Assembly (NCBI GenBank): GCA_023421795.1
Contig: JAEZSO010000002.1
Span: forward strand, 992,001-1,056,000
DNA length: 64,000 bases
Source: Cyanobacteria bacterium OH_PDB_230
GTDB lineage: Bacteria; Cyanobacteriota; Vampirovibrionia; Gastranaerophilales; Gastranaerophilaceae
Direction: 5' to 3'
This document shows positions 61,953 to 64,000 of the stretch, in pieces (position 1 is the stretch's first letter; each line of letters opens with the position of its first letter). The position numbers and the translations under genes were made by a program. Under the pieces are notes generated by a model. The model did no database searches, was not told the origin of the DNA, and was given only the letters and a program-made list of their open reading frames with translations.

Positions 61953-62726
61953 TTACCAATATTTTTCCGGTAAACCCTCCGGTATAATTATTATATCTTC
62001 AGGGTTTTTGTCTGGGTTTTCCCTTCCTAATTTTCTGCCTTGTTCATTTATTTCCAAATCATGAATACTATGCTCAAAAGCATCTTTAATACTCTGCCCT
62101 TTAAACAAAATCTCTTTAGGAAAATCTCCTAGTTCCCTAATGTAACCAAGAATAGTTGCAACCTGTTCACCGACTTTACCTAATTGAGTAGCTTCGCAAT
62201 TTGCTTTAGTATGAAAATATTCTGCTGATCCATCTAAATAATATCCAAGTTCATGACTTACAGCTTTTAAATCCTCCAGATTTGAATGAAAGATTTGAAT
62301 GGTTGCAATTGTTTGTTCTATTGCATCAATTAATTCTGTCACGGAATTTTCTATTAATTGATATAATTCACTTGCTAATTCTTCAATAGTCGGGTTTGAA
62401 TAATTTGAAATATAATCTAAATAGTCTTCGAGTATATTTTGAGATTCTTCTGTTTCATCAATTAAACTTTCTGTATCACCACAAGCTTCTTCACATTCAT
62501 CTAACCACTCTTGAATTTGTTCAATGCAATCACAAGGCTCTTCGTTTTCATCATTTTCAACAACTTCTATATAGCACTGACAATTTGGATGTGGATGATC
62601 AGGAATATTGCCATCATATTCGTATTCGTTTCCATCTAAACCTTGACAGGCATCACAAGCATTTGAACTTGCGTGCCAAATATATTTATTGTAGCTTACG
62701 CCACCTTTTAAAACTGTATCGTTCAT
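61953..62726 (-). CDS. Mu gpF-like protein with a toxin-like C-terminal domain, 257 aa
   Basis: N-terminal ~55 residues (HASSNACDACQGLDGNEYEY and PDHPHPNCQCYIEVV) match the C-terminal zinc-binding-like motif of phage Mu gpF/head morphogenesis proteins, here without the rest of that protein. A helical acidic middle (~60-165) follows. The C-terminal ~90 residues (FHTKANCEATQLGKVGEQVA, then AFEHSIHDLEINEQGRKLGR) resemble tips of polymorphic toxins or phage-structural proteins; I cannot name the family. ATG at 62726 is adjacent to the stop of the upstream gene. A toxin role with the membrane protein as immunity is a hypothesis. Confidence 0.65.
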   Translation of the reverse strand: MNDTVLKGGVSYNKYIWHASSNACDACQGLDGNEYEYDGNIPDHPHPNCQCYIEVVENDENEEPCDCIEQIQEWLDECEEACGDTESLIDETEESQNILEDYLDYISNYSNPTIEELASELYQLIENSVTELIDAIEQTIATIQIFHSNLEDLKAVSHELGYYLDGSAEYFHTKANCEATQLGKVGEQVATILGYIRELGDFPKEILFKGQSIKDAFEHSIHDLEINEQGRKLGRENPDKNPEDIIIIPEGLPEKYW

Positions 62727-63425
62727 TTACATTTTCCTTTCTATATTTGCACAAAGTCCATCCATTAATTTTTCGGTATCAATAGAAAAATTATTTTTTG
62801 TGTCAAAAATTACGTTATTCTGAATTCCTTTTTTAATATATTTTTTAATTACTCTCGGTGTATAATTTTTACATACATCACAAAGACAAGCTTGGGTTTT
62901 ATTTCCATAAATTCCATCTTGAAGAAGAATATTTTTAGTTTCAATTGGCGACTGTTTTCTATTTTTGTTTAAAAGACTTAAGCCTCTTTGTAAATCTTTA
63001 ACGGCTTGCGCTTCTCCAACAAGGGCTATATGCGGTTGTAAAAATGAAATAATTTCTTTAATATTTGAATTAATATCAATATTTTCAGATTGGTGTTTTA
63101 AGCTATATTTGTTTAAAGTTTGATTAACAAAATCTTTGAGCCTGCTGAGTTCTTTTTCGGCTTCTGTTTGCATATTGTATTGCAATAAAGTTCCGTATCG
63201 ATACACAAGTGTTTTTAAATTTTTATTATTATTAAATATTTTTAAAACAGCACTTTTTGAATACATTGGCAAATCAATGATCGCTTGATAATTTTCTACA
63301 ATATATGTATCGAGGGAATTTATATCACCAGCTAAAGATTTTAGTGATTGATTATTGCCTAAAACTTTATTTGCCTTTTGTAAGATTTGTATAAATAATT
63401 CTCGGATATTTCTTGAATTTACCAT
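62727..63425 (-). CDS. Hypothetical protein with peptidoglycan-binding-like motif, 232 aa
   Basis: First gene of the operon. Mostly helical and polar. The segment LLQDGIYGNKTQACLCDVCK has the DGxxGxxT core of peptidoglycan-binding repeats (PG_binding_1), which often mark phage or toxin proteins that act on the cell wall; only one repeat is visible. No signal peptide. ATG at 63425; a strong promoter lies 58 bases upstream. Together with the gpF-like gene it appears to form an accessory cassette. Confidence 0.6.
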   Translation of the reverse strand: MVNSRNIRELFIQILQKANKVLGNNQSLKSLAGDINSLDTYIVENYQAIIDLPMYSKSAVLKIFNNNKNLKTLVYRYGTLLQYNMQTEAEKELSRLKDFVNQTLNKYSLKHQSENIDINSNIKEIISFLQPHIALVGEAQAVKDLQRGLSLLNKNRKQSPIETKNILLQDGIYGNKTQACLCDVCKNYTPRVIKKYIKKGIQNNVIFDTKNNFSIDTEKLMDGLCANIERKM

Positions 63426-63483
63426 TATTTTCCTTTCTGTATAAAACTATTGCGTATTTTTAAACTAGCGTTGAATAATATCA

Positions 63484-63513
63484 ATTATACTGTCCGCTTC
63501 GAATATTTGTCAA
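63484..63513 (-). promoter_or_regulatory. Consensus sigma-70 promoter of the gpF-like operon
   Basis: Reverse strand TTGACA, 18 bases, TATAAT: both hexamers are perfect. The interval to the XRE gene on the other strand contains two CGTTGAATA repeats (63469-63477 and 63518-63526) and an ACACA/TGTGT inverted repeat, likely operators of the XRE protein. Confidence 0.8.
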
Positions 63514-63563
63514 CACACGTTGAATATACACGTTATGTGTTAAAATTATTGAAGGAGAAACTT

Positions 63564-63959
63564 ATGGATAAAAAAACTCAGCTTAAAAAATTCGGAATAA
63601 CAATAAAACAAAGGCGCGAGGCTTTGAATTTAAGTATTAGGGAACTTGCAAGAATTTCCAATATTAGTGCTGCTTTGATTACAAAACTTGAAAACGGTAA
63701 AACATCTAATTTCCCAAAAGCTTTAACTATAAAACAGTTAAGTGATGCTCTGAGATTTGATAATGAACTTTTTTTCATTGCTGATATATTATTTGAGCCT
63801 AAATATTTAGCTAAAAAAGAACCAAGAAAAACTTTTGAAGAAGAACTTAGAGAGCTTTTAGCAACTCGAACTGAATTGAATAGTGAAAATATATCTCAAA
63901 TTATTTATTTTGCAAAAGGTTTAGAAAAACTACAAAAGATAAATAAAATATCAGAATAG
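63564..63959 (+). CDS. XRE-family HTH regulator, 131 aa
   Basis: The ATG at 63564 has a GAAGGAG site 6 bases upstream and gives MDKKTQLKKFGITIKQRREA; a longer reading from 63450 would run through the promoter region. Residues ~10-75 are a Cro/C1-type helix-turn-helix (LSIRELARISNISAALITKL and ENGKTSNFPKAL). The C-terminal half is helical and may bind a ligand or partner. It is divergent from the gpF-like operon and probably represses it, and itself, through the shared operator region. Confidence 0.88.
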   Translation: MDKKTQLKKFGITIKQRREALNLSIRELARISNISAALITKLENGKTSNFPKALTIKQLSDALRFDNELFFIADILFEPKYLAKKEPRKTFEEELRELLATRTELNSENISQIIYFAKGLEKLQKINKISE

Positions 63960-64000
63960 CCTATGTATTTTATTGACAAACTATTTTGAAAACACTTGAT

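Noticed and set aside
63450..63563. Longer start of the right-hand XRE gene
   Set aside because: Runs through the promoter/operator region; the ATG at 63564 has a strong ribosome site.
63973..64000. TTGACA near the window end as promoter of a following gene
   Set aside because: The -10 and the gene would lie outside or at the edge of the window; not supportable.

Overview
Organism (inference). This is an AT-rich genome with a Gram-negative envelope (an LptD/OstA-like outer-membrane protein, an EnvC-like M23 peptidase), glycogen metabolism, many radical SAM enzymes and large EF-hand/CHAP proteins. From family knowledge this fits a gut non-photosynthetic relative of cyanobacteria (Melainabacteria/Vampirovibrionia, Gastranaerophilales type). 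I could not run a search to confirm it.

Layout. Bases 1-36.4 kb look like core chromosome. They hold a partial citramalate synthase, adenine deaminase, a MATE exporter, three tandem radical SAM paralogues, two EF-hand/coiled-coil/CHAP proteins, prfB (with the classic +1 programmed frameshift), metG, rph, glmS and serB. Next comes an array of five ~600-residue B12-binding-type radical SAM paralogues interrupted by a divergent 49-aa peptide gene and an EF-hand protein gene. Then follow a glucan phosphorylase-like gene (the expected PLP lysine reads as serine), 5-formyl-THF cyclo-ligase, an M23 peptidase, an LptD-like protein and a secreted phospholipase D-like protein. The three EF-hand transcription units share an identical 12-base promoter-region word at matching distances from their starts.

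A tRNA-Ser(GGA) at 36.44 kb marks the left edge of a probable ~25 kb island. The island carries a large serine recombinase, DUF2924, a terminase large subunit, a DUF5681 protein, a ParB-methyltransferase fusion, several secreted or regulatory unknowns, and a 2976-aa RTX protein without secretion genes. It ends with a two-gene unit: a PLD-nuclease/SNF2-type helicase followed 9 bases later by an 871-aa protein. That protein joins an N-terminal domain of the kind I associate with restriction-modification methylases to a complete sigma-70 core plus C-terminal repeats. This unit is my main candidate for an undescribed (defence-like) system. The tRNA terminator hairpin and flanking elements recur at 61.27 kb with compensatory base changes, marking the right edge.

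Right of that (61.5-64 kb) lies a second accessory cassette. It has an XRE regulator divergent from a three-gene operon encoding a protein with a peptidoglycan-binding-like motif, a Mu gpF-like protein with a toxin-like C-terminus, and a small membrane protein.
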